Shown: positions 46,521-60,975 of the stretch, piece by piece
Layout of the letters: each line of letters begins with the position of its first letter
How positions within the stretch are numbered: the stretch's first letter is position 1
Source of the DNA: Paulownia fortunei
Taxonomy: Eukaryota > Streptophyta > Magnoliopsida > Lamiales > Paulowniaceae
Direction: 5' to 3'
Length of the DNA: 64,000 nt
NCBI GenBank assembly: GCA_019321725.1
Contig: CM033109.1
Span: forward strand, 22,351,993-22,415,992
The notes under the pieces: model-generated
The model's input: only the letters and a program-made list of their open reading frames with translations
Told to the model about the DNA's origin: nothing
The model's database searches: none
Made by a program: the position numbers and the translations under genes

Positions 46521-48169
46521 CACTTAAATCACATCAACTTACAATCAAATTTCAATTATAAAAAAAAGTTTGTATTTATTTATTTACATATAATATAAAA
46601 GAACAATATCACTGGGTGTGAAATTTTAAACAGGATTAAAATAAAATAAAATCTTTTATGTGTTTTAGAATATTGTACTAAAAAATAATAGTTAAAAAGT
46701 TGATGACATCACGTTTTTATTTTTAATTATATGATATTATTTTATAATGATCAAACTTAAAACATACGGAATATAAACAAAGACAAATAATTTTCCCATA
46801 AATGAATTTGATTCTCTTTTTTTTTCCGGCTAAAAAATCACTAATTTGATCCAACTTTGAGTTTTTGAGATGCAAAAAAATATTTATTGGGCGGATGCAA
46901 TGGATCATGAATATTAATCTATTTTATCAATGGTAACATTTTGAAAAATCGATAGAATTGAATTGAAATTAAATTTTTTGTATATATGTATACTAAATCA
47001 AAATTTATATTTCGATATTCAATTTTGTGTTTTTCAATATTTTGGTATTTGATTTGGTATTAGTAATTTAGTTTGGTTTACCTATCGAACAAAATTATGA
47101 TTTTTTTTTAATTTATATTTTTGTTTTGATTTAAGTAGATTTTTTAGTTTAGTTTTAAACTTTTACTAGGTATATTAATAATTCCAGGTAATAAAAAAGC
47201 TAATCTTTAGCAAAACAAGAATCTAAAATATTTTGATAGAAAATCTTCACCTATAAATTAATGAACAATTAACAGATCAATTTCGAAAAAATACTATGAG
47301 AAAAAGTCATTGATTGATGATCACCCATGTTATTTTTTTCGGAGAAAAGGATATCTCTTCATTAATGTTATTTTTGTAGTAGTTGTTGTTGACGAATGAA
47401 ATACCCAACGTATTTTTATAATTTTTTTTTTTAATAATGCTCCTATTGAATTTATCAAAAGAATTTTAATAAATACTGAATTGAATAGATTTAAATCATT
47501 AAAGATTCTTTTAATCAATATTGAATCGAACTGATTTAAATCGTTACAGTATTTGATAAATTTTTATATCAAAATCTCAATTTGTCAAAATTTTAGTTCG
47601 ATTCAATATGATATTAACGAATGCATATCTTTAATATTACCAACAATAAATAAAATTAACACCGGTGACTTAGCATGAAATGAAGTTTTGTTATTATTTC
47701 GACTAAATTACTTGCCTCTATTATGGTACAATCTGTAATCTATAATTTATTTATTAATAATAATTTGAAGAAAGGTGAATAATTATCGACTTAGTCCCAC
47801 TATTTATTTTTTATTACTTCCAATAATTTCAGGTCCTTTTAATAAGCTAATAATAATAATGAGATTATCCATTTATGGCAGATATTATGAGGGACAGTGT
47901 AACTCTGAGTTGATAATTCCTTTTGCCAGTTTAGGAAACCAAAAAACAAGTACATTTTTGAACTGATAAATATTGAAACCCGTCGGATCTCGATCCAAGG
48001 GCTGCCTGGATACTAGTGCCACACTGATTTTTACTATTAATTTTAATGCCTATGCAAAGGTAGTGAAAAAGTCGCAATACCAAAATAGGGTGATGGGAGC
48101 ACAGAAGGGCTACACAATTTTATGCGTTCAAATTTTAAACAAGCCCCTGTGGTCCTATACTATTTAAGT

Positions 48170-48567
48170 GGGTATGACTTTGTTTTGTTTCATTTTCAGA
48201 TTTATTTTTTATTTTTTTAATTTAAAAATAAAAATACATTTCTCATTTATATTTTTTAAAAATAATATTTTTGTTTTCCGTAAAATGCTAATCATTTACT
48301 ATAATATTCGAATAATCTTATATCTTATTATACTCCCACAAACTAAAATAAAATAATAATGATAAAATATTTACGAATGAAAATATATTTCACTAGTTGC
48401 AACAAATAATATTGACAAAATATTTATAATATTTTTTTTACCCAAAATGCATCACATTATTTTTTTCAATAAAACATTCAAAAATATTTTAATTTTTTAT
48501 ATGATGTCAATCTTACTATCAAAATACATTCTTTCAAAATAATTAAAAATAATACCAAACGAAACCC
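48170..48567. mobile_element. Foldback MITE, GTTTCATTTTC type
   Basis: Left TTTGTTTTGTTTCATTTTCAG; right, inward, GGGTTTCGTTTGGTATTATTTTTAA. AT-rich interior, no coding. Ends are approximate. Confidence 0.45.
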
Positions 48568-48586
48568 AAAATTTTAATAGAACAAT

Positions 48587-48966
48587 AAGAGCATGTTTGG
48601 TTTTATTTTCAAATAATATATTTTATTTTTTATTATTTAAAATTTCAAAAAAGTATTTATTTACTCATTTTTATTAAATATATTACTTACATTATTTTTA
48701 ATATTTATTTTTTAAAAAATGGTCAAATTTTAAAATAAAAATAGACATATCAAATATCTTTTCAAAATTACTAATAATTTATGTTTTTTCATACAAAAAT
48801 ATTAGAATATATATATTTTTATTTCCAAACCTATATAGTCAACATAAAAACATGACTAATCTAAATATATTTTAATTTTTATATGAAAATTTATTTAAAT
48901 CATTTTAAATCGTGTAAATATTAAAAATATAAAAATGAGATTAAAAATAAAATTAGACGAGCTCTT
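48587..48966. mobile_element. Foldback MITE, AAGAGC ends
   Basis: Starts AAGAGCATGTTTGGTTTTATTT and ends, read inward, AAGAGCTCGTCTAATTTTATTT: a terminal inverted repeat with a few mismatches, about 380 bp long. It adjoins the preceding element. The target duplication is not clear. Confidence 0.6.
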
Positions 48967-50029
48967 TCAATCAATTCATACTTTTAATGATAGCGGTCAT
49001 CTCAAAAACATTGCTATCTACTAAGTATAAAGTTAAATCATTTAATTTTTGAATGAATTAATAGTTTTGCTTTTTTGGGGAATTTTAATATATATTAATA
49101 CACTTTTTTATATTATTTATTCATATTTCTCAAATATATTAAAAATAGACTAAATTACTAAAAAAATAGTCAAGCTGACAACACCACTAATGGACTAATA
49201 ATTTTGCGGTAGAGGAAGCAATAGTACTACAGTTAGGTTGTCATTGAGTTGATGGGGGACACAAGTGAAGGATAAATTGTTCTGTAATTAAAAAGTAAAT
49301 ATAATGTTTTAGTACAATGTGACATGGCAAAATATGAAGAAAACTAAATTTTAAGATAGCAGAACAAAAATCGCCCATATATATATATATATATATGTAT
49401 ATATTAAAAAGATAAAAAAAAACTCAACTTTATATATATATATATATAAACAGTTCATTTCTCTATTTTTTTCAATTTATAAGTCTTATTCTCTTTTATT
49501 TCCCACAAAACAGAGATTTTGATCATCATTCACCATAGACTTTTTACAAATTTGTTAACAAAAGAAGTAAGTATGACGATGAAATGTGTTTGGGCCTGAT
49601 TTACTTAGACTTTAAACACATTATGTTAAAATTACGAAGGATCTATACCTAAACCCTAATGGGTAGATTTATTAGATTTTTTAAATTTATTTTATAATTT
49701 AAAAAATATTAAAAATTATATATTTTTAAATAATAATACTATTATTTTTTTTATAAAAAATAATTTATCTAAAGAAATCATACAAATATATAATAATTTT
49801 TAAAAAAAAATAAAACAACTAAATTTAAAAATTAAAAATACAAATCGATCTAAATTTATTTATAATGTTAAAATCCAAACTAAACACGAGAGTTTGTTTT
49901 TTTTAAGTTTGAATTCTCCCCGTTGTCTTTAAAAAAAAAGAAAAATTAAATAGGAAAAATTATTGATAATTAAAAAAGGTCAAAAAAAGTAATAAAAATA
50001 TTGTATTAAATAACCATGTTTGACAACTC

Positions 50030-50310
50030 ACCTATCCTTTTCAAGAGTCCCATTGATGGAATTATCACAGAAGTGAGGTGAAAGGTGAAAGGTGAAAGGC
50101 ATGAAGGTGAAAAATTCCCCCGGTTTGCCCCAAAAATATAATGGAAACAAGCTTCAACCCACCCACCCACCCACGCACCCAACCAACCCCCCTTCAGCTA
50201 TATTGCCTTAAGTATTTATCTGCTACACCAGTCAAATCTGATTATTTTGTTACTGTTAGTAGTCAATAAGGGTACCAGTTTTCAATCACTGTTGCACCAC
50301 GACAACCAAA
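50030..50310. other. Less AT-rich intergenic island 2 with a short minisatellite
   Basis: Contains a three-fold ggtgaaa repeat (50077-50099), a C-rich (cccaccca)n stretch at about 50157-50190, and mixed sequence (agtatttatctgctacaccagtcaaatctg). No frame of note. Nature unknown: conserved non-coding sequence or repeat. Confidence 0.35.
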
Positions 50311-52734
50311 AACACTACTTCCTCACTCTAAAATTAATATATTTCATTTGATTCAATAAAAAAATTTGAATGAGAATTTAAAAAATAAATATTATAAAAT
50401 ATTAATTTTCAAAGTAATGATTGAAAGCAACTGAAGTCGCATTAATTACTAAAAAATAAGATATTTTAGAGAATAATTATTTTAAAAAATAAAATCATAT
50501 TATAAAATATTTAAAAATAATGAGAACATTAAATTTAATACAGACGGAGAACTATAAATTAAGAGTCATGCGTGACCAAAATATATAAAAAAAATCTGGG
50601 ATACTATCTCTAACCCTAGATGTGGCCATGCACTTGCTGTGTCCGGCTGTGTTTGTTTTCATTCCATAAACATTTTTATTTTTCTAGAATGAAAATGCAT
50701 TTAGCAAATTTATATTCTCTCAAATTAAATTTATTTTTTCTCCAAACTATTAGAGGGCCCACTGTTCATTAAAATTATTATATTATCATGTATATTTTTT
50801 ATATTAAAAATGATAAATGTAACATTACTAATTAAATAAAATCTTACCAAACGAGATATCAATAATAAAAAATATTTTATTTTAAAATAAAATTAAATAT
50901 TACTTTCATTAATTTTTATTTCCAAATACTCTCCCAAAAGACAAATTCAGACATTGACGAAGGATTAGGAAGAAAGGGAGGAACGGTTGATTTTTACCCA
51001 TATTTAGTTCAATTAGAATAAATTAATCATATCATATGAATACTTTTTTTTCGTATTAGACAATATAAAAACAAAGTGAAGGGAAAAAAGCATTCGAGTG
51101 AAATAGAATGAAGAATTTTATCTTTTGGTCTAGAAGTTGTCTCACAATGTGTAGAAAACATTCAAGAAGAAAGATAGGAATTTTAACATAAAACTTTTGG
51201 GTAATAGAGTAATCAAAAAATCCCCAAACAAATAATAATAATTACAATAAAATCATAAGAAAGGTTGGAGAAATTATAATAATATCGTTTAAAATTCAAT
51301 CTTTTTAAACAGAACCTGCTTAAACAAAACTATATGAAGCGGATTAAATACCTTTAAATAAACCCTCAAATAAATAATTATATAAATTAAAATGAAGGTC
51401 AAGAAAAATAAAATGATAAACCAAAATTCTAAATTTTACATGAAAAATCCCAAAAGAATAAGGAAAAAAACATGGGGCAAATATCCATTAAATATCCACT
51501 AACAAATAGTGATTTTATACCTCAATTTTTTGCCCAAAACTTGAGTTAATTGCAATAACGGAGAAAATATAAAATTCTTTTTTTATGTATTTTACAATAC
51601 TATTAAATACCTAAAAAAATTCACTAATTTATCCAAAAATTACATAGTTTGGAAAAAACTCAACTCTACTATTTTATAATACACAGTCATATATTTAGAG
51701 AATTTTCTCTATTTAAAAAAATTATTCTCCCTATTTCAAAAAAAACTCTCTCTCATTTGGAGAAAAAATCTCTCACTTGAAAGAGTCGAATAAGTGTCAA
51801 ATTTTCTTTTTCTCGACTTTGCTCTATTTGCACTCTCTTGTATTGTATTTTTTCTTACTCTATTCAAATACCTATTTATAAGCATAATAAGGGAGAGACG
51901 GAGAGAGAAAGAGAGCCCATGTACTCATTTTTAAATCATTTTTCAATTGCACCTTACATTATTTCTACCCCCACAGGAATTGATACCGATCAGAAACTAC
52001 CTAAAAAGAATATTAATCTTAAATTAAAACTCATTTTTAAAAATGTTTCGTGGAAATGCAAATAAAAAATTGAAAGTGAGATGTTCTTGTGCTTTGCATA
52101 AAATAGAATACGTACGTATTATAAGTTTGAATAATTAAGTCGATACATTGATTTTACATACGTAAAAATTAATAAATACACCTAATTTATTTGTTTTCAC
52201 ACAGTTAATAGATCAATTAGTGGTTCTATATATAATAATGTGTAGATTTTTGAATATTGGGCGAAACTTTTGAAAAAAAAAAAAAAAAGGAAGGGCAAAT
52301 GAGTATTGTAATTTTAAATGAAATAAACTTTACAAAAATGACAGATAACAATCACATTTTTTCACATTTTACTTATTATTGAAAAACAAAAAAATAAAAT
52401 AAGATTTATAACAATGAATCTAAACTGAATCACACTTTCTTTGTATCCTATAACAATTTTTTCTCCCACAAAATGAGCTGGGAAAATAAAAAGTGAACTT
52501 TGCATTCATTTTTTTCCAACTATCTATTTTCTTCTTATTCAATTTTTCCATCATATTAATAATACCCTTCTAAGTATTAATAATTTTAATTTTAATTTAT
52601 TATTAAATTTATTTTTTATTTAATGAATTAATGAATTGAACTTATAAAACATTTCATTCAAATCAAAGTAAAACTCAAGTTTGAGTAATATATATGTATA
52701 TATATATATATATATTTAAAAAAAAAAAGCGAAG

Positions 52735-52950
52735 GAGAAATGATGGGGAAGAGCAAAAGAAAGAACTGTGGATGGGCATGCATGACGACTGCTCAAATAA
52801 TGACGTCATACTTTTTTCACGTCAGAACACAAAACCCTACCAATGGTGCCCTAACCTCCCAACACCCCCCACAGTTACTTTTCCCTTTTTGGGCACTTTA
52901 AAAAGTATTTTAGGGGCTTCACATCTTAATATTTTTGTATATTAACACTA
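52735..52950. promoter_or_regulatory. Candidate cis-regulatory island with RY and bZIP-type sites
   Basis: Within 50 bp lie CATGCATG (52777-52784, the RY element bound by B3 factors), the palindrome TGACGTCA (52801-52808, a C-box/as-1-type bZIP site) and CACGTCA (52818-52824). The island is much less AT-rich than its surroundings. It sits about 10.7 kb upstream of the BEL1-like ATG and 8.1 kb upstream of the Snu114-like leader exon. Function is inferred from motifs alone. Confidence 0.4.
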
Positions 52951-55077
52951 TGTACCACCTGTCACATTTTATATGATCTCAATTGCAAATATATATATAT
53001 ATATAAAAGAGAGTTGACCACAAATAGATTTTTTTTTGTAATTAATTTAAATGATAAAGTTTGACGTTTCAAAATTATAAAATTTTGGGTTTGAATCTCG
53101 TCGAATATAAATCATTGTCTAACTTTTAATGATAATTAGTTGGTTATAAATTGTTACTTTATGTTGAATTATTGATGATATAGTTATTGATCATTGAAAT
53201 TAAAATGACCTTTTTTTGTGTTTTAATATGGAAGTTTGTGAGTTATGGAGCGTGTTTATTGGACTTAATTACTAGTGTATACTTAAAGTATAATGACCAT
53301 GGCTCTTTTGATTTTGTTTTTGTATTTTGGGATAATGTGTTTTAAAAAAATATATATATTAGAGAATGTGTGTATTATAAAAAAAATATATTAAAAATCA
53401 TGATATATATTTAATTTTATTTTGAAAGAATAAATAAAAATACAAAATACAAAATATTGTCAATGATTTCCATCGTTGTATGTAAAATAATGTGACGAGT
53501 GATACATCAGCACATGGTAGTAAAATTTTGTGAATTATATAGTAAAACTATATGATTCAAATAGGAAGAACTTGAAAAGGAAGCTTATTTTATAACCGTA
53601 ACTATGAAGAATTAGTATTTGAATTGACTGAAAATTGATTTCTATCCAACTTCATTCGATATTATTATTACCATCAGTTAGAGGTAGAGGTTATCATTAG
53701 TCGAGTTTGCATTCTTTTTTATTAATTTTAAATTGAATTGTTACGTGTGATTTTGTTGAAAATTAATTTGAAGTTGTGTTTTTGTTAAGTAAAATGAAAT
53801 GTATGATTTTGAGGGGCTTCTGGATAGTGTGGTTGTTTTAACTAAGATATTAGATACCAAAAACTAAAATTGAAAAATACAAAATGTATATTCATAGTTA
53901 AATTATGTCATCTAATGTAAACTAAACTAACTGATTTATTTATTTATTTATTTATTTTTTGTCAGTAAGTTAAGCAAGAGTGGATAGAAAAGAAAAACCT
54001 AATAAACTCTTAATTACAATAATAATAATAAAATATTATACGCCAAAATGATTCAATCATTAATATTCATTGAAAAGGAAAAAAGGCTCAAAATTATTAA
54101 GCTGCAACTTAAAATGAAAATCCAATTAATTTTATATATGTATATACCAATACTAAAGGTACATAATACTCGATATAATAAAAAAAAAATAGCAAGAACA
54201 ATTAGTACATATATTTTACTTATTCATTCATTTTCATATATACTATATAAATCATAATTGGTGCAGCACAGAAAATAGCAAGGGAGGATTGAAATCCAAA
54301 CTATAACACTCATCGACTCACTCAAATCATAAAAAAATTATACTATTTCATAAGTAAATAATAAAATCGAACTTATAGTTTAATACGTGTGTGGTATGGT
54401 TTTAATTCCAAACCGTTGCCAAATCACTTGTGCTTCATCAACCCTAGAGAGAGGTATTCATAAGCCGGGTTCGAATGGGTTCGATTGGATGTACGCTGGC
54501 GATGAAGAGGGTTTGGGCTGAGGTAAAGTCCAGTCCAATCCATGTTAGAAATTAATCAATCCAAGTTTAGTTCTAGACAGACCGGGAGTGGGCCGGAAGT
54601 GGGCTTTGGTCTCATAACATAAAGATCCAGATTAGGTGGGCTTGATTCTCTTTCTTATTTTGATATTCCCATAAGAATATCTATATCTATTTAGCATATA
54701 CAAAAATATTCTTATGAGAGTATCTACATCTATTTAGCATATAAAAATTCAAATGAGTATCATAAAAATATATATGAAAAGAATAGAAAATATTTCATTG
54801 ATGTTCGTTTGACGAATAAAATATATTTGGATAAGTTGTTTTTAAAAGTTGGATTTAGTGAAAATGTGTCTGATTTTGTTTATATATAGTGTCTAATTTG
54901 TTAGGAGTAGACGTGACATTAGTGATGTTACTAGTAAAATTGGAAATAAATTAACATTATAAATTTTAATAATTATTATGTGAATGATAATTTGTACTAT
55001 AATAATTTATTATACGTTATATTAAAAGGATGAGAAAAATATGAATATTAGTAAGTAGTAGGGATAAATCAAGGGTT

Positions 55078-55091
55078 GGGGGGGGGGGGGG
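55078..55091. repeat. Poly-G run of 14
   Basis: Fourteen consecutive Gs in otherwise AT-rich DNA. It could form a quadruplex-type structure, or its length may be a sequencing artefact. Confidence 0.8.
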
Positions 55092-55913
55092 CCTATTAGG
55101 GAATTTATTTTCAAAAAATGGACATCGATGTTTTGAATTTGTATCACAATATGGGTGTAAAATTGGATCCAATACAAATTCTTATTATTTAAATTTGGGT
55201 TTGTTCTCCAAAAAAAATAAAACCAACACATTATAAATTGTGTAGAAATATTAATTTTATAAAATTGAAAATGAAAATGCATTTATATTATATGTTTCCA
55301 TGTTAAAAATATATGAGAAATTATGAAAAAATTGTTTTTTTTTTTATATTACCAAAAGAATAAAGTATATGCAAAAATTATATTTTAAAGTAAGAGTGAT
55401 AGATTGTGAGTTCTATTATGTTTCTTTATATTCCAACGTCCAAATTAAAAATTGGGAGGAAAGATTATTTAATTTAGTATGATTTTATGAAGTTTTTCCA
55501 TGCAAGGGATATACATTGAGCGACCGTACTCTTTCATTGTTCCGAAAGAGCATGTCTTTGAGTACTAAATATATTGATGTGGATATGTCACGTATTATAT
55601 TTTTATGTTTATTATTTATTTTACTTAAAAAATTTAATTATTTTTAAATTAGTAAAATATTATATCAAATATTAATGATGTGTGGTCTAATTTAAAGAAA
55701 TAGGTTTCCTAAGCATGAAATTTGTAAATAACTGTCATAAGTTTGTAAAGGAGCATTTTCAATTTTTAGTGTTGACCAAATGCTTGAAAATTAAAATAAG
55801 TGGTGTTTTATAAGGTACAAAATTACTCTATTTTATAAGGTACAAGGGAGTTAGAATTAAAAATTTAATTTGAAGGATGTGATTGATTGACATTTTATTT
55901 TTGAAAAATTATG

Positions 55914-56240
55914 AGTCGATTTGTTTTCATTTTAAAGGATATTTTTTATTTTTATTATTTTAAATTTTAAATATGTATTTATTTTATTTTTAGAATTTTA
56001 TTTCAAATCCACATAAATTTCACATTTTTTTATGTAACTACTAAATTTATTTTCAAATTTATTAATACATCATATCTTTTTATGCATAAAATACTATAAA
56101 ATAAATATATTTTCATTTTCAAATCTATATAATTAACATAAAAATATAATTAATCCAAATATATTTTTATTTTTAGACCAAAATCTTTTATCTATGAAAA
56201 TGATGGAAAAGATGAAAAATAGTTTGTAAATGAAATCACA
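55914..56240. mobile_element. Foldback MITE, GTTTTCATTTT type
   Basis: Left GATTTGTTTTCATTTTAAAGG; right, inward, GATTTCATTTACAAACTATTTTTCATC. It is related in style to the elements at 46123, 48170 and 48587. Ends are approximate. Confidence 0.4.
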
Positions 56241-57729
56241 TAGACGTTATATCTTTGAGAAAAAAGTAAAATAAGATAGTTTTAGAGAAATGAAAATGTT
56301 TTTTGAGAATTTGTGTAAAGATGATACAAATGTAATGATTACAAACAATATCATATTTTTTTTATGATTTATTTTTAAAAGTGAATATATATTCAAAAAG
56401 ATAAAAAAAAAAATATATTCTCGGGATTCTTTTGGAGAAACTCATATCTAAGCATATTTTGTGGGAAAAAAACATATCGTGAAATGGAATTCAAATCCCC
56501 CTCACAAGCAATCACAATGGAAACAACAGTAATTATACAATTTGAACTATGATCTGGCCAAGAAAAAGGTTGTTCTTTAGATATGGGAATTTTTCTTTTT
56601 TCTTTTTAAAAAATGTTGAGAAAGTATAGGATTCCCAATTTCACTTAGACCATTCATGTGATTGATTATTTGACTACTAAAAAAGCTTTTAATGGAAGTA
56701 GGTCCCATTGACACAGAATATAATTTGGTCTTGATGAATTGTACGAGGACTATAAATGGCAATTGTCCAATTATAAAATGTTTGCATCAATTGCTTTTTG
56801 CTTTTGCAATTATTCCAAACATAGAAACAACAGCTTGTGGGGCTTCGCTTAAAAGATGTATGTCCTCTGCATTGAGGAACAAAAAGAAACAATTTTAATA
56901 AAAAAATATTTATTATATAAATTGGATGCTAATTAAATTAATTTGATTATGGGATATTATAAATACTCGTAGCTTTATAAGTTAATCAAGAAACAAGTAT
57001 CACGTGTTTTTGGGAAGGACTCATGTGCTTCATATTATTATTCTAAAAATAAATAAAATTTATTATACTGCGTGTTTTTTAGGGGAGCGTTTTACTACGT
57101 CAAAATATTAAAAATTAATTAATTACAATTGATAATTATATATCAATATATACTGAATTTATTTAATTAATTTGAGAAAAATGAAAACTTAATAAATAGT
57201 AGTACATAAGTGAGAAGAATGCAAAACGAATTTACTTTAGAATAAGAGATGAAGAGAAGATTAAAACCCTAATAAAGAAAAAAAAAAGTGAAAATATTCG
57301 GGAGCCACACACAATGTGATTCAAAACTCAGATGAAATTTTAGTCCAAATTTAATTAGCCATATATTAGATAAAAATCTATAATATCATATGATTAATTC
57401 TCATTTCAAGAAAATTAATTAATCACAAAACAAGTCTAATACATTAATATTTAATTCATATGTCATATGCACACACACCCCGTCACATTCTCACAACTCT
57501 TCGTTTTTATTCTTATCTTTGCGATGTGTAATTAATTACATCATTAATTATATTAATATTTTAAAACTTCATCGTTAGCTATAAAGTTAAATATGCATCT
57601 AAACGAAATAAACAAACTATTATCAAAATAAATTAATATCCACATTTAAATAAAATTCAAACACAAATCTTAATTATGAAATTTTGGAGAAATAATTTTA
57701 TCACTTAAATAAAATGTCATCTAATTGAC

Positions 57730-57756
57730 CATGGTTCCCGACTAAGCGGAACCATG
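57730..57756. repeat. 9-bp inverted repeat hairpin
   Basis: CATGGTTCC, a 9-nt loop (cgactaagc), then GGAACCATG. The stem is perfect and GC-containing, unlike its surroundings. Role unknown. Confidence 0.7.
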
Positions 57757-57957
57757 CTATTTTAATAATCATTTCTTATTTAAGTAGCTTTTGATGGGCT
57801 AATTTGTTATGATCAATGGCCTGATAATACTTTATAAAAGCCCATATTCTTGATTTGGGCCTGTCCAAAATTTTATCAGGAGATGGGCAATCTGATTTGC
57901 CTATCCAAGTAGGATAACTAACAATATCTTCACTGAGTTTTCAAAAAGACTAAAAAA

Positions 57958-58535
57958 TACCACCTTTTGTTTATTTTTATTAAATTGTATAAGACATGTA
58001 AAAGATAATTTTACTTCATTATTTAAATATGTATGCTGTCTGGCCTTTTTTTTTTATGTAATTACACTTCATGTTATTTATTTTTTAAAGGTATATAATA
58101 CAATTTTTTTATTTTTTAAATTTATATGTATATTTTTTAAACTACGCCAATTTAAAAGGCGTGTATAGTTGTAAAAATTTATAATATACGTCATTGAATA
58201 GCTCAATCCTGTTATTTTTAATTAATTTTATTCGTGTATGTATCCGTCGAATACTTTATGTGTTAAAGGTTTAGTGAGTAGGTCTTGCTACATTTTGTAT
58301 GTATACCACCTTTTGTTTATTTTTATTAAATTGTATAAGACATGTATGCTTATTGCCTTTTTTATGTAATAACTTCATGTTATTTATTTTTTAATGGTAT
58401 ATAACACAATATTTTTTATTTTTTAAATTTATGTGTGTATTTTTTAAACTACGTCAATTTAAAAGACATGTATAATTGTAAAAATTTATAACATACGCCG
58501 TTGAATAGCTAAATCCTATTATTTTAAATTAATTT
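57958..58535. repeat. Local direct duplication, about 230-280 bp copies
   Basis: Copy 1 is at 57958-58236 and copy 2 at 58304-58535. Both start taccaccttttgtttatttt and share attgtataagacatgta, cttcatgttatttattttttaa, aaactacg(c/t)caatttaaaag and aatttataa(t/c)atacg. Copy 2 has a deletion near its start. About 67 bp of unique sequence separates them. Confidence 0.85.
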
Positions 58536-59803
58536 TATCCGTATTTCAATAAAATCCAACACAAAAACACACCAGGTTATAAAACCCTATGAAATATTAC
58601 ATGGTGATCTTATTTTTTAGTACTTGCAAGTTTTATCCTCAAATTAAAGATACCATCACAATTCAACAAATAGAGCAAAAATAAATAAATAAATAAATAA
58701 AACATTGCATAAAAAAGCTTAATCGCATGGAAAAATAAAAGCCTTTATTGAGTATTCCAATTGAAACTGATGCACACGAATCTTTTTTTATTGATTTTGA
58801 CCATTGTTTACCTCTAATAATTGTATCCGCGTAATTGTATTGTATATTAAATAATTGTGTGGCTGACGTCGTAGATTCTATCTTTTAATTAATTATAATT
58901 TTTTATCGTTTCAAATCCGTTTCTATAAAAAGCTGATGTTTTGGATGGAGTTAAGGTAGAACTTATGAAGTTTTATTTATTTGTAAAACAGTTTGTCTAT
59001 CAATTTTTATTTGTTTATTTATAATATAATCTCCTTTGAACATCTCCATTACTCCATAATTTTTTTTTCACATAAACAGTAAATAATTAATTAGATTATA
59101 TTTTATAACAATGTATTTTGTTTATTTTAAAGTACACAATAAACTATATGGTGAATAATTGACTTTTATTTGAAAAGTTTTCTGCAACATAAAATCATTA
59201 TCCAAAATAATAGTAAATACAATATCAAGTGTCTTTTAACTCTTTTTAAAAGATAAGATAGCCTTACATGTTACAATTTATTTTTCTCGAAAATTTTCAA
59301 TATTTTTCATTTGATCAATTTTACATTTGTCCATTCTCCTTTGGGAAGTTTTTTTTTTTTTTTTTTTCCCCACACAAATTATACTTATCAATCACAATAA
59401 GTTTTTGCAATAAAAAAAATGCATTGTTTTGAAGTATATGTTTAGATTATAATCCGTTAAAATTTAATTTTAAATCAACAGAGTCGTTTACATTATAATT
59501 AGTTAAGAAATCAATTTACAGTTTTATCAACATATTGCCCTAATATGTCATAAGAATCTCTATTGGATTTAAAGTTTAATTTTGTAGTAATACATTTTCA
59601 TTATCTAATTTCATTTTTTGCTCAATCAAAAAAATTTAAGAAATGGTAATGAATTTTTATAACAAAATGAAATGCTTGATTGGCCGACTGACCTCACTTT
59701 TTAGGATAGAATAAGACATTGAAATGTTATTAAAAAAATTGAAATGAAACTTATGGGATTTATTTATTTAGTGACATAAGTACATATCTTAGCTGATTAA
59801 TAA

Positions 59804-60975
59804 TTAGGCAAAATACAACTACATTTTTTTAACTTGAACTTAATTCGCATTTACCCTTGAACTTAGTAAAGTAACATTTATCCCTGAATCAAATTTGAAG
59901 TTAATATTTGAACAAAATTATATTTAATAAAATAATTTTATATAATTTTTAGTATATTTTGAATATTTATACCCAATTTTAATTTTAAATTATTTATTAA
60001 TTAAAAAAATATTTTAAATTATATTTTTAAAAAATAACTATAACTTAAGTAATTCAAAATTTTAAAAATTATAGTAATACATGAGTATAATAAATACACA
60101 TAAATATTAAATATTAAAATTATTTTGATTAATTGAATTCAAAATAAAGTATTAATTATTTAATCTAAATGAGTTTTATAACTTTTTTATATTTTTGTAT
60201 ATTTAATTTAGATATATATATATATTTAAATTGTCGGTAATTTTTATTTCCAACATAATGATATATGTAATGTTTTACTATGAAAGAAAAAAATAATATA
60301 TTTTTTATATAATGTTTAAATATTTTTAACAATCTTTGCTAGAATAACTAGATTTAATGTGGAGAAGATCACACTAGAATGTGTTTTCAATTTGTTTTAT
60401 GAATCCGACCATTCATTAATGCTATATTTTTATTAAATTGAAAACACATCCAGTTTGTTTTCAAATACACTAAAATTAATGCTATATTTTGAATTAAGAA
60501 TTATGTCCAAGAAAAAAGAAGAAAAACAAAAGGAGAAGTATAATATATATATATATAAGTCAACTTTACAAAAATATACTTATTTATTTTTATCTAAAAG
60601 GTTTAAAATTCACTTAAATTTAATAATTAATACTTTATTTTGAATTCAAATAATCAAAATAGTTTTTCAATCTTAATATTTTTGTGTATTTATTATACTC
60701 AATTATTACTTTAATTTTTTAAAATTTGAATTACTTAAGTTATAATTATTTTTTCAAAAAAATATAATTAAAATATATTTTTTAATTAACAAAGAATTAA
60801 AATTAAAATTAAAATAGAGTATAAATATTCAAAATATACTAAAAATTATATAAATTCAGTTAAAGTCGTTTTGTTCAAATATTAAATTTAAATTTAATTT
60901 TGGGTAAATGTTACAATAATAAATTAAGGGGTAAATTCGACCTAAGTTTATGGGTATTATTATGTTTTGTCCTAA
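59804..60975. mobile_element. Long-TIR DNA element
   Basis: 1,172 bp. Ends TTAGGCAAAATACAACTAC (left) and TTAGGACAAAACATAATAA (inward from right). The two halves are inverted copies over roughly 400 bp (for example tttagtatattttgaatatttatac on both strands, and ttgaattcaaaataaagtattaatt). It is flanked by TAA on each side, which fits a 3-bp PIF/Harbinger-type target, but this is weak evidence in AT-rich DNA. Non-coding. It lies just upstream of the Snu114-like promoter. Confidence 0.7.

Noticed and set aside
56577..56898. Three overlapping 61-68 codon frames on both strands near 56,600-56,900
   Set aside because: All short and mutually overlapping with no recognised motif; the island is less AT-rich than its surroundings but nothing supports a gene.
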